From: Vitrella brassicaformis
Taxonomy: Eukaryota; Sar; Vitrellaceae
Assembly: GCA_001179505.1 (NCBI GenBank)
Contig: CDMY01000318.1
Location: 1-64,000, forward strand
Reading direction: 5' to 3'
Length of the DNA stretch: 64,000 bases
A program made the translations under genes and the position numbers. The notes beneath the pieces are model-generated. The model saw nothing but the letters and a program-made list of their open reading frames with translations, had not been told where the DNA came from and did no database searches. This document shows, piece by piece, positions 47,544-58,175 of the stretch; position 1 is the first letter of the stretch; each line of letters begins with the position of its first letter.

Positions 47544-48616
47544 TCAGGCTGTGATTGCCACGGCATGCACCCTACACCGGACGTAGTCAGCCAACCACAC
47601 ATTCCCCTTCTCGTCACCAGTCAGCTCCCCCTCCCACCGGCCAAACACATCGTCTCTCACAGGCCGATACAGCCGCCCCTTTGCCCGCTCCTGGGCATCC
47701 TGCTGCATAGCCTCGCGCTCATCGCCGCTTATACCTTCGAAGAAAGAATCACCGAATGTCGTCAGCCTGCAGTGCACCACAGAGAACCAACATAGATGAC
47801 CACCGCGTCTCTGCCGGCCTGGCTGAGTCCACATCCATTCATCCGTACCATCCGGCGACGTCTGTGGGGAGGGGTGTCGGCCGGTCGATCAGCACACATG
47901 ACCGGACCTCAAAGCCATTCGCCTCCAGCAGGGCCGTGTACTCCTCCGCTGTGGGAAAGAACCACGGGTGCCGGCTGTCGAAGTCGGAGTGCCCGCGGGC
48001 AGCCAGCGCCTCCTTCACTGAACGACGGACAAGGCAGCATGGCATCGAGTCACCCCATCCCTCCCTCGCACTGGCTCACGTGCGTCGACGATGCACTGTA
48101 TGTTGCCGTAACCGCCAAACTCTGCGACGAACCGCCCGCCCTTCTTGAGCAGCCCTCGCACATTCCGCACCACCTTTGCCGGGTCGCTCTTCATCCAGTG
48201 CAAAGCCGCGTTGCTGAAGACGGCGTCGAACGCCCCCTCCCACTCAGGCATCTTCTCGTCCAGCCGGTGGCCGTCGATGACGTGCGCGTCAGTGATGCCA
48301 TTGTCGCGGGCTGCGTGGATCATCGGCTCGCTGGCATCGACTGCGGTGACGGAAGCGCCAGATGATTGGAGCTGCAGGGTCAGGACCCCATCGCCACACC
48401 CTGAGAGCGACAAACACATTGCAATGATTGAATCAGATGCGCTGCGTTCGGTCACTTTCTTTCGTCGCTCTTACCGAGATCTAAGATGCGCTCGCCTTTC
48501 TGAGGGCTGAGGTCATTCAGCAGAGGCGCGCCGAGCTTCGGGACGAACCCGGCGTGTGTCTGATATTGAAGGCTACTCCATTCATTCGAGCGCTCTCCAG
48601 TGAAGTCGCTGGGCAT
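47544..48616 (-). CDS. Class I SAM-dependent methyltransferase, tandem copy 1
   Basis: The start ATG at 48616 gives MPSDFTGERSNEWSSLQYQT. The SAM-binding motif I is split by an intron (GERILDLG then CGDGVLTLQL), motif II is VTAVDASEPMIHAARD, and the acidic strand plus motif IV read FDAVFSNAALHWM, followed by GGRFVAEFGG. These are typical of the methyltransferase type 11/25 family that includes trans-aconitate-type enzymes; the substrate is unknown. Later exons have HPWFFPTAEEYTALLEANGF and a C-terminal LTTFGDSFFEGISGDE segment, ending at the TGA in 47544-47546. About four introns. It sits head-to-tail with a close second copy 1505 bp away. Confidence 0.8.
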
Positions 48617-49203
48617 CAGGACGATGCAGAGTGGCTGCAGGTCTCCTTCCACTTCCTCTCTCCTTTCCCCTCTTCCTTTCTCCTCATCCGTTTCCCCTCT
48701 ACCTTTCTCCTCTTCGCTAGGACTGCGAGCTCAACTCCGAGGCGATCAGCAGGTTGGGCTGGCGAGAAGGGGATCATGAGCATGAAGACGGATCCGTCTC
48801 ATCACGATACATAGGTAGGTCAGGTGCCTTCCACACCAAATCCATCCTCGAACCATCACATGGCAAACAGCATCTTGTTGTGTCTGTGTGATCATGCAGA
48901 CACNNNNNNNNNNNNNNNNNNNNNNNNNNNNNNNNNNNNNNNNNNNNNNNNNNNNNNNNNNNNNNNNNNNNNNNNNNNNNNNNNNNNNNNNNNNNNNNNN
49001 NNNNNNNNNNNNNNNNNNNNNNNNNNNNNNNNNNNNNNNNNNNNNNNNNNNNNNNNNNNNNNNNNNNNNNNNNNNNNNNNNNNNNNNNNNNNNNNNNNNN
49101 NNNNNNNNNNNNNNNNNNNNNNNNNNNNNNNNNNNNNNNNNNNNNNNNNNNNNNNNNNNNNNNNNNNNNNNNNNNNNNNNNNNNNNNNNNNNNNNNNNNN
49201 NNN
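48617..49203. other. Intergenic region plus 300-N assembly gap (48904-49203)
   Basis: 48617-48903 holds CT-rich sequence (CCTTTCTCCTCTTC type) and no gene. 48904-49203 is exactly 300 N and begins inside a near-identical tandem duplication, so it should hide the last exon of the second methyltransferase copy. Confidence 0.85.
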
Positions 49204-50121
49204 CCTGCTGCATAGCCTCGCGCTCATCGCCGCTTATACCTTCGAAGAAAGAATCACCGAACGTCGTCAGCCTGCAGTGCACCACAGAGAACCAACATAG
49301 ATGACCACCGCGTCTCTGCCGGCCTGGCTGCGTCCACATCCATTCATCCGTACCATCCGGCGACGTCTGTGGGGAGGGGTGTCGGCCGGTCGATCAGCAC
49401 ACATGACCGGACCTCAAAGCCATTCGCCTCCAGCAGGGCCGTGTACTCCTCGGCTGTGGGAAAGAACCACGGGTGCCGGCTGTCGAAGTCGGAGTGCCCG
49501 CGGGCAGCCAGCGCCTCCTTCACTGAACGACGAACAAGGCAGCATGGCATCGAGTCACCCCATCCCTCCCTCGCACTGGCTTACGTGCGTCGACGATGCA
49601 CTGTATGTTGGCGTGACCGCCAAACTCTGCGACGAACCGCCCGCCCTTCTTGAGCAGCCCTCGCACATTCCGCACCACCTTTGCCGGGTCGCTCTTCATC
49701 CAGTGCAAAGCCGCGTTGCTGAAGACGGCGTCGAACGCCCCCTCCCACTCAGGCATCTTCTCGTCCAGCCGGTGGCCGTCGATGACGTGCGCGTCAGTGA
49801 TGCCATTGTCGCGGGCTGCGTGGATCATCGGCTCGCTGGCATCGACTGCGGTGACGGAAGCGCCAGATGATTGAAGCTGCAGGGTCAGGACCCCATCGCC
49901 ACACCCTGAGAGCGACAAACACATTGCAATGATTGAATCAGATGCGCTGCGTTCGGTCACTTACTTTCGTCGCTCTTACCGAGATCTAAGATGCGCTCGC
50001 CTTTCTGAGGGCTGAGGTCCTTCAGCAGAGGCGCGCCGAGCCTCGGCACAAACCCGGCGTGTGTCTGATATTGAGAGCTACTCCATTCATTCGAGCGCTC
50101 TCCAGTGAAGTCGCTGGGCAT
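49204..50121 (-). CDS. Class I SAM-dependent methyltransferase, tandem copy 2, 3' end in gap
   Basis: It repeats copy 1: ATG 50121 (MPSDFTGERSNEWSSSQYQT), motif I split across the intron (GERILDLG/CGDGVLTLQL), VTAVDASEPMIHAARD, FDAVFSNAALHWM and the HPWFFPTAEEYTALLEANGF exon. Substitutions against copy 1 include L to S near the N-terminus, K to R and N to D in the first exon, and GYGN to GHAN after motif IV. The C-terminal exon starts (LTTFGDSFFEGISGDE) and is cut by the gap after 49204. No disabling change is seen in the visible part. It is divergent from the zeta-toxin-fold gene 157 bp upstream. Confidence 0.78.
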
Positions 50122-50277
50122 CAGGACGATGCAGAGCGATGCAGAGCGGTATACCTTGCTCTTCGAATGCCTTGAATTCGGGAAGCGTTCTCTTGTCAGC
50201 AACGGTTTCATGGAGCACCCTAGGCAGAGAAGCTCGCACAGAACCCCCGGGCGTGAAGACCTCGCGCGAGTGAAGCA

Positions 50278-53200
50278 ATGCAGCGCCAATGCAACGGTTC
50301 GCCAGATCCCGCTGCATTGACTCATGACCGGCCATCGCGGAGGTGGATCTGTCGGAGAAGAAGACTGTGGCGTGGGGCGTTGGTGGCTGCATCGGCAGCG
50401 CTGATATGGGGGAGGGCAGCACACGCCATCGACTACAGCAACGACCGGTGCAGGCTGACCAACGCATCGTTCCTTACCAATGACGAGCTGGTGAGTTGTG
50501 CTCTGCTTCATTGATTCATTCATTGATTCACTGACCTGTACTGTGTGTTGGTGGGGCTTTTTGCATGCTGCAGTTTTGGTACGATTCGAAGGAGGGGCGG
50601 GTTAAGCCCAGATGTGAGAGCTGCTTTCCTCTTGAAGTCACCGGTGAGCGATGGGGCGACGCACGAGGGGTGGGCTTCCGTTCTCTCATCCGTGTGTGTG
50701 TGTCTGCCTACATTGCAGCCACGCAGCTCTGCCTTACCGATTGCTTCTTTCCATACCAAAAGTGAGTGAGTGAGGCGGATGCCACAAATGAGCTAATGAC
50801 CATATCTGCCGGTGTTGTATGTGTGTGCGTCATTCCCTCAGTGGCACACACGACTTTGACAGTGTGGTTGACACGCTGTTCCGACTGCCCTGGGAGCACC
50901 TGGTGCAGCCGCCATTCGCCAACGTGACTCTGGCCAACCCAACATTCATCGTCGGTAAGTGAGAAGGACCGTCCTGCACACAAAGACTGTGTGTGATTCT
51001 GTTTGTGTGCAGGTTATGGCCCTCCCGGCAGCGGCAAGAGCCACATAGTAGAGTGGCTGTCGTATCTGGCGCCTGAGCTGCAGGTGACCCGGGACAACAC
51101 GATGGACGGCAACATCGACAGTGAGCAGTGTGTGGGGACCAGACCCACAGTGCCCGAGCAGACACGCACACCCCACATGTGTGTCTGCTCTCTCAGTGGT
51201 GTTTCAGTCGCTTCGTCAGTTCCGCGTCGAGTACGAGAGCATGAGCCAGGCGTGTGCCAACTGCACGTGCACCACAGACGAGCTCCTGGGCTTCAGACAG
51301 AGACTGTAAGCTACACTCGCTGTCCACACAGCTACCAGCCGGAGAATTGCTGTGTGTGCATGTGGCATCAATGTGGCATCAGGTACTCGGTGTACCGTTA
51401 TTTTTCTGACCAAGTCAACGACGAGTTGCTCTACCTCAGCACGCTCGAAAGGTTTCAGCCGGATTCCTTTCACATAACACGACAGGCACACATGCGCGAA
51501 GGACGCTGAGCACTTTTGTCTGCCTGCCTGCCCCTCTGGTGTCAGGTTGAACATATACTGGGAGACGACCGGCTGGGCCACGACATGGACTCTGCCGATT
51601 GTCGAGAAGATGAAGCGCTGGGGGTACAGAGTAGTTGTCGTATACCCACTGGTGAGGCAAGCAATCACATACCCACCCAAGAGGCACTCACTGACCTTGC
51701 CACCTGCTCGCTACGCCTGCAGGCTTTCACCCATCAGCTGCAGCAACGTGCTTCAAAGCGGGAGAAAGAGAAAGGTCACCACACTACACATACATTTCTC
51801 CGTCCATCGATCACATGCGTCGCTCTCTGCATTCGTGGACGCAGGTCAGATCCTGAACTATCCTGTGTCCATTGCGCGCAACGCCGAGCGGGCCACGAGC
51901 AACTTTCTGCTGCTCGGGGCGAGCCCGAACGACACCACGCTTGACGTGACCGGCCGGCGGGTGCTCAAGGGTGCAGACAGGCTGCTGCTGGTCGACAACA
52001 GCGGTAGGAAGACCAGCAGGCGGCCCCTCATATTCGACCGTCGGTGCGACACCGGCATTAGTGTGTCGGGAGAGGCCAAATTCGAATGCTTGTAAGATAC
52101 GGAAAGGGCAGATCTGACGGACCATTGCTCTCTGTGTGTGCCAGCACGACCTGCAATCCATCGTTCTGCGACCGGCTTGACGTGTGGCTCGGTGCTGGTG
52201 GCATTTCTGCGGCTGAAGAGGATGGTGGCATGAGCGGCATTGAAAAGCAGATGATTGAGTGCTGCACAGCCGACTGGCGGGCGAGGGAGTGCGCGAGGCG
52301 GCTTGCTGGCAAAGTGCTGGCAACATACAGTGACGAAGAGATCATACAGGCACGCCCATGCACGCTAGGCGAAAACATGCGCACGCATCTCATCTCTGCC
52401 ACGTGTGTTCTGTCAGCTGCGGTCGCTGGGTCGCATGCCATGGGACAGTCGGCTGGCGCGCGATGCCTTCCGGCTGATCCACGTGCCGTCCGACCAGCCC
52501 ATCAGCATTCCGCAGCGTTGCGTGGCCGAGGCGCACACCCTGCACGCCAACCAAGTGCTCCATGCCTACATCATCCAGCAGCTCAAGCAGACGCAACAAA
52601 CAACCGATCTTCAGAAACACGTCCAAGTGAGCCACGGGGGCGTCTGTACCAATGCACTTAAGCCGATGCGTCTTCTCTTGTGTTGTATTGTCGACTGGAC
52701 TGATGGGCTGACAGGAGGTGATCGACGCGCAGGAGCAGCTCGCCTTTGAGGGCTATGCGGCCAGGTGTGCACTGATGGCGAATGCGCACATGACGCTGCA
52801 AGAGACCTTCTCGATCGTCGAAGAGGTGAGTGACACACAAAAATGTCCCTTGTTCGTCTCGTCACATCCACTGGTCTCTCTCTCCCTCTCTCTCTGTGGT
52901 GGGCGCAGGTGCTGCATTTGGAGAAGGGCATGCAGTTCTACTGGACAAAGGACAGGCAACTGTGCGCCCTACGCCGCTACCCGTCCCCCTCCCTCCCCCC
53001 CCACCATTTCTCGGGACTCGGCCCTCCTCGTCCCCCGCCAAACAGCCGCCAGCATCATCACAACAACACGACAACAACAGCCGCCCTCGGTCACCCCCAG
53101 TTCTTCAAGTCGAATCTCTGCGTGTCTGTGATGCCCTTCAACACGCCATGTGGCCTGCCCGGCCTCCAGGACGGCCGCCACAAATGCTGGATGATCGCTC

Positions 53201-54227
53201 TACGGGAGCGTGTCAACGTGACGGCCAGCAGCCGGTTGGGCGGTGACGGTCATTACTCGATGGACGACCATCTTGAGAGGAGATGTCGTGAGGCTCTTGG
53301 AGTGCCGTCCTGCCAGCACTGGGAGTTCCGAGAGACCAGCAGCAGCAGCAGCAGCGGCAGCGGCAGCCGTCAGCAAATGCACACAGACGGGCGGCAAAGG
53401 GAGACCATCCGACGGCTCTATCTCAAAGGCAGCAACATGGTCTTCTCGATGGTATTCCCCACCCCCCGGAATGTATTCTGACACGCGTGAGCGCCTGTGT
53501 GTGCAGGTGGGCGGCAGCGTGACCAGTCGCTCGCCGGAGGACATTGCGCGTGAGGTGGCCACGGACAGGGGGCGGCCGTCGATCACGGAGGAGGTGCGGG
53601 ACGGAGTGCGCGTGGGCCGGAGGAAGCTGTCCATCCTGGCGCCTGAGTGGACTGGCGCCGACTCGTCGATGGACGACCCTCAGTCACTATCAGGTGAGTC
53701 AAGACACCGTCACGCCATTGCGGTGTGTGTGTGAGTGTTGTGGATTGTGTCGTCGACGAATGCAGACAGCCGCGCCCGCCTCTTGTCGCTCTACAGCAGC
53801 GACATCAACGAGTGCCGGTCAGCGCAGTGCCACGCACCCACCTGCCAATCTGTTGTCCTTTCCATCGGTGTACTTCTCTGTCTGTCTGTGTGTGTGTTGG
53901 TGCTGCGGTAGCGATGTATGGGATAAGCGTCGCGGCAAACCCACAGACGCGTTGTCGGATCCCTTCACTGCAGCATTTCGAGGCGAAATGGACAGAAAAG
54001 GTCAGCCACACAAGGACCAGTCAGATAAGCGCATCTCGGTCATCACTTGGCCTCCCATCACGGCTGCAGTTCCCCGCTCGCCACTGCACTCGGCAGACGT
54101 GAGCATGCGACTGGCTGCCGTGCATGAGCATCCGAGGTTGCCGGCGGCCATCGATGGTGCAGGGGAGGGTGCATGGGGCGTGGGGATGTGGAGGTCGCTT
54201 GCTGAGCAGCTCAGGCTATTCGCTTGA
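50278..54227 (+). CDS. Secreted or membrane-anchored zeta-toxin-fold P-loop kinase-like protein
   Basis: A likely start at 50278 gives a basic N-terminus (RRWICRRRRLWRG) and a hydrophobic signal or anchor (ALVAASAALIWG). A Cys-containing ectodomain-like region follows (NDRCRLTNASFLTNDEL, CESCFPLEVT, CLTDCFF). The P-loop lies at 51012-51044 (GYGPPGSGKSHIVEWL), then TRDNTMDGNID. Later exons have YWETTGWATTWTLPI, GYRVVVVYPL and an Arg/Lys helix leading to RNAERATSNF. A P-loop, a YE.TG strand and a GY.V strand followed by spaced arginines is the order of the zeta-toxin/UDP-GlcNAc-kinase fold; in eukaryotes this label usually marks a phosphotransferase of unknown substrate. The C-terminal half is large, Cys-containing and unrecognised, ending at the TGA in 54225-54227. 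Many spliceosomal introns argue against recent bacterial origin. The signal peptide is unusual for a cytosolic-type fold. Confidence 0.55.
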
Positions 54228-54431
54228 GTGAGTGAATGGGAGGGATCGATGCTCTGTCTGTGTAAGGTTGTCAGTGCGTGCATGTGTGTGCACTGCAACA
54301 TGAGACATAGGACATATAGACAGACAGACACATTCATGCCCTGACGTCTGCGCTGTGCAGCTGCTGCGATGATCCGTCCATCCGTCCATCGGTCACATGT
54401 TCCATAGCCCTGTTGCCGCTCTGATCCATCC
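54228..54431. other. Short convergent intergenic region
   Basis: Two stop codons are separated by 204 bp containing a GACA tract near 54318-54330. No gene recognised. Confidence 0.5.
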
Positions 54432-55369
54432 TCACACTCTCAGCTGCGGATACTCCGCCAGAACGGCGGGATTTCTGCACGCAATGCAATGATACATGCC
54501 ACATCAGTTGTGACTCTCACGCGCCGACCCTCACCTCTCATTCTTGACTCGTGCAATGATGAAGAGCACGCCAGGCACGGCAGCCAGGGCAAGGCCCACG
54601 ATGAGAGAGGAGGGCAGGCTGTGGGGAATCCCATACGCCAGACCCACATATGCGATGCTGCATGTCGGGTGGCGCACACGGACGAATGTATCGGAATGTT
54701 CAATGAAGCGGGCGGGTGTCTCGCTTGCTCACAGGCATTCGACGGCGCCCCTGACGGCAAAGTCCCGCAGCACGAGGGGATTCTGCGTCGGATTGCACCA
54801 CGGCTTACAGCACGGCAGGTGGGGGGCCGTGGTTACAGCACGGCAGGTGGGGGGACTGAATGCAGGCGGGAGAGACACACGAACACGCATGTCTGCTCCT
54901 GTTCTGTCATATTGGCGGCCTCTTGCTCACTTCAATCACGAGGATGCAGGCGGCGCACAGCCTGCTCAACCACAAAGCACAGCGGGGGCATGGATACATC
55001 GCAGACTTGCGATGGCCTTTGCCTTTGCAGTGGATGATGTGTCTCGACTGCTCACCATGCCCAGAGGGCGACGAAGAACGTCCTCCTGTTGTTGAGTAAC
55101 ATCAGGAAGGCAGAGATCAAGATGAAGACGGCCACAGGTATCGAGAGATAGTTGGCCCAGCCCCATGCCTTCTCCAGTCGGCCAATCCAGGGCCTCACGC
55201 GGCGTATCCGCCTGCTGCTGCTGTCTCTCTCTCCCTCTCCCTTGCTGGGTGGCCGTCCTGCTTTGGCTGTCTTTGATGGGCTCTTGGGGCTTCCTTGGTC
55301 ACGCGGGCTTCTTGACGGCTGAGAGCGCGGGCTTCTCGAAGGTGCCGGGGAACGGGACTTAGAACTCAT
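54432..55369 (-). CDS. Four-TM membrane protein of unknown function with Ser/Arg/Pro N-terminus
   Basis: From ATG 55369 the cytosolic N-terminus is rich in SRSP/SPK repeats (MSSKSRSPAPSRSPRSQP), then a basic RRIRRVRPWIG patch and a first hydrophobic helix (YLSIPVAVFILISAFLMLL). Exon 2 adds LCAACILVIE after FFVALWA, exon 3 NPLVLRDFAVRGAVECL, exon 4 SIAYVGLAYGIPHSLPSSLI and GLALAAVPGVLFIIARVK, and the last exon NPAVLAEYPQL to the TGA in 54432-54434. Four hydrophobic segments with short loops suggest a small endomembrane protein. The phosphorylatable SP sites in the tail are a possible regulatory feature. No family assigned; a COPI-associated-protein-like fold is one idea I cannot test. Confidence 0.6.
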
Positions 55370-55878
55370 GTGCTGAACTGCGCTGCGATAGTCACGGAAG
55401 GATGTCAGAAGGAGAAAGGTGTGTGGGCGTCTTGGGGGCGTCCTTCGCCGGCCAAGACTGGTACCGGCCAATTGATGCAAAGTTTCACGGTGCAATTGCG
55501 TCTGCAGGTTTGCAGACCCCTTTGAGTCGTGCGCGTGGCCAGCAGAGGCCTGCCTCCTGGTTGACGTCCCTGTTGGCACTGCCGCATAACGGTCGCAGGA
55601 GCCATGGCGATGCAAAGGCCATGGTGATGTAAACCAGAGGATTGTTTGGAGTTGTCGGCCTTTGCATCGCTCTCTGGGTTTGGCTGAATGATCAGCATAC
55701 CATGAATCATCTAGCACATAATATGTAACATTGATTCAGCCGACCTTACGCGTTGGCCAACACGTGTAGATCGAGACGCCCCCACTCGCATGCACAGTGC
55801 CTTCCGTCTGATCAGTATCGCCCCCAGCCGCCTAAAAGGCCGTAAAGAAGGTTTCTGCGAGTCGTTGGGTTGTTGAGG
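55370..55878. other. Divergent upstream region, inner end of arm B
   Basis: From about 55505 to 55878 this matches the upstream region of CDK copy A in reverse complement, including the GTGTTGGCCAACGCGT segment. A stretch near 55620-55675 (the CAAAGGCCATGG/CCTTTGCATCGC area) is present only here. Confidence 0.6.
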
Positions 55879-57154
55879 ATGGCGCAGGCCGCAGAGACCA
55901 TGGAGCACGACCCCTATGTGGTCCAAAACTTCAACTTCTCTCGAATGCTGGGAGCAGGTGAGCTGGCGGGACGAGAGGGAGGGTGAGAGGAGCCGGGGAA
56001 GCGTGAGACACGGCGTGGGACGTGATGCACTGAGGGAGGCGGGATGGAATGTGTCGGATGGATGGTGCATTTTGCTCTGTGTGGGTGCGTGGACGCGTGG
56101 GTGGATGTATTGGCATATTCTTGAGGCTTTCCATTACGTACTACCTCCTTTTCATTCTTTCCCTCTGTCTGCTTATTCTGTTGGTGTGCAGGTGTCTATG
56201 GCTGCGTAGCTGCCGTGACGAATCGCACGTTGGCTGAGGTCCCCAAGGGCACACCGCTGGCCATCAAGAAGGTGACCACGCCACTGACTGATCATCCTGG
56301 GGGAACTCATGGTGACATCTCTCTCACCCGCCGTGCATTTGGTGCGGTGTGATATGGTGCGTTGTTGTGTGCAGATGAGGAAGTGGAACGGGGGCGAGGG
56401 CATGGAATCCACCACGATGCGCGAGGTGAGAGGCCTACCACACGTTGGCAATCCCACACACAACACGACGCACCACAACAAACTCATCTCCCCCACGTCC
56501 CCGCCATCTTTCCGTGTATGTGTGTGTGTGTGCCAGGTGAATGCGTCGATGGCGTTGAGGGGCCACATGAACATCGTCACCCTCCACAAGGTGGACATGG
56601 ACCCCTCCGACCCCATGGCCACCATCGTGTACCTCATCTTCGAGCTGTGCGAGGCCGGCGACCTCGGACGCCTCCGTACCATCTGTGCCAAGGAGAACAA
56701 AATCAACTTCCCCTACTGGAACCCCAACAAACTACTCCCCAAGAACACAGGTACCACACACACAGCGACAACACACACATGGGAGAGGGAGAGGGAGAGA
56801 GGCTCACGTGTTGGTTTGTATGTGTGTGTGTGTTGGTGTGTGTGCAGTGCCGACGCTGGAGCAGTTGGCCCGCGTGATGTTCCAGATACTCAACGGCATC
56901 GCCTACATGCACTGCAAAGGACGTACGCCATCCTGGCACTATGGCGCACATCATACCAACCCCTCTTCCATCCACAGCCATGTTCTGATGTATCTCTGTG
57001 TGTGTGTGTGTGTGTGTGTGCAGTCATCCACCGTGACCTGAAACCTCAGAGCATCCTCATGACCAACAACTGGATCGTCAAAATCGCCGACTTCGGTCAG
57101 TTACCGCACACAAGAGATCCGCCCACACATCCATCCATCCACTCGGCCTCTTTG

Positions 57155-57189
<35 letters not shown>

Positions 57190-58175
57190 TGTGTTCTTCA
57201 CTCAGGTTTGGCCCGCACGGTGACAATTCCGAATAAGTTGATGTCGCACAAGGTGGCCACTCAGTGGTGAGCACCCAACCCAATCCAACACCTACACCCT
57301 CACACACACACACACAGACATACATACAGAGCATCGCACAGTGCATTCAGCAGTGTCTCTCTCTCTCTCTGTGTTGGTGTGTGTGCAGGTACCGCCCCCC
57401 CGAGTTGTTCATGGGACCGTCGCATCACGGCTGTGCAGGCGTTGTACCACCCCTTCTTCGACATCGTTAACAAGAAAAAGTAAGTGGGCCAAGGAGAACA
57501 CACACAGACACAGACACACACACACACAGAGAGAGTGAGAGAGAGAGATGGACGAATGGACACGTCTCTTCTTTGCTTCTTGTCGTTTGTGTGTGCAGGT
57601 ACCACCACTTCCTGGGCGAGTTGCAGGCCAACTATCCTGAAGGTACGTATACGTTTGGTAGAGGAGACACAGACCCCCTTCCCCCTGCCCCCCTTGCCCA
57701 CACACAAAGATACAGAGAGACACAGAGAGAGAGAGAGAGATACCCGCCACCCACCCATCACCTCTTCCCCTCTCTCTCTCTCTCTCTGTGTCTCCATCCA
57801 TCCATCAATCCGTGTATCCATGCAGGGTATCCCGTGATGCCGCCGAAGCCGCCCTTCCCCGAGGTCAACTACGGCCTCCCCGACGACCACATGGACATCG
57901 ACGATGACAAGATGGACATCGACGACGGACCGGCACCGGCCGCCGCCGCCGCTGCTGCTGCTAGCGGTGGTGGCAGTGGCAGTGGCTCCAAGCGCCGCCG
58001 TGTCCGCCGTGGCCCCACACAGGGCAACAACCAGGCTGCCGGGGGCGGGGGGGAGGGGGTGCGGATGTCGCCCCGTCTGCAGGAGAAGCGGGAGAACGGC
58101 CAGGGACCTATCAATTACGCCCAGCTGTCCAAGGGCAAGGGCAAGAAGCGCGACGGCGACGGCCACGCCAAATAG
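55879..58175 (+). pseudogene. Decayed inverted copy B of the CDK-like kinase
   Basis: It starts like copy A (ATG 55879, MAQAAETMEHDPYVVQNFNF) and keeps the glycine loop LGAGVYGCVAAV, LAIKK and ESTTMREVNASMALRG. Two lesions stand out. First, the catalytic loop reads HRDLKPQS; the Mg-binding Asn of HRDLKPQN is Ser (exon near 57024-57063). Second, right after YRPPELFMGP the sequence jumps to the exon region encoding ITAVQALYHPFF in copy A; the junction GGACCG (57414-57419) occurs at both ends of the missing 767 bp in copy A (45536-45541 and 44769-44774, minus strand). The join is out of frame and stops at about 57470, removing the second half of the C-lobe. Downstream exons to the old stop at 58173-58175 remain nearly unchanged, so the lesion is recent. 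A short transcript could still be made. Confidence 0.85.

Larger units (their letters stand above)
47699..50130 (-). repeat. Direct tandem duplication of the methyltransferase gene (offset 1505 bp)
   Basis: The interval 49204-50130 repeats 47699-48625 with only a few substitutions, in exons and introns alike. The repeat ends just upstream of the start codon (after the shared GGACGATGCAGAG) and on the other side runs into the 300-N gap, so the rest of the second unit is missing. Confidence 0.92.

Noticed and set aside
50278-54227. Recent bacterial transfer of the zeta-toxin-fold gene
   Set aside because: The gene is split by many introns with the same microsatellite style as its neighbours and shows no visible change in base composition; any transfer would be old.
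55879-58175. Copy B of the CDK as a functional short kinase
   Set aside because: The out-of-frame deletion removes the second half of the C-lobe and the catalytic Asn is lost; a non-catalytic role remains possible.
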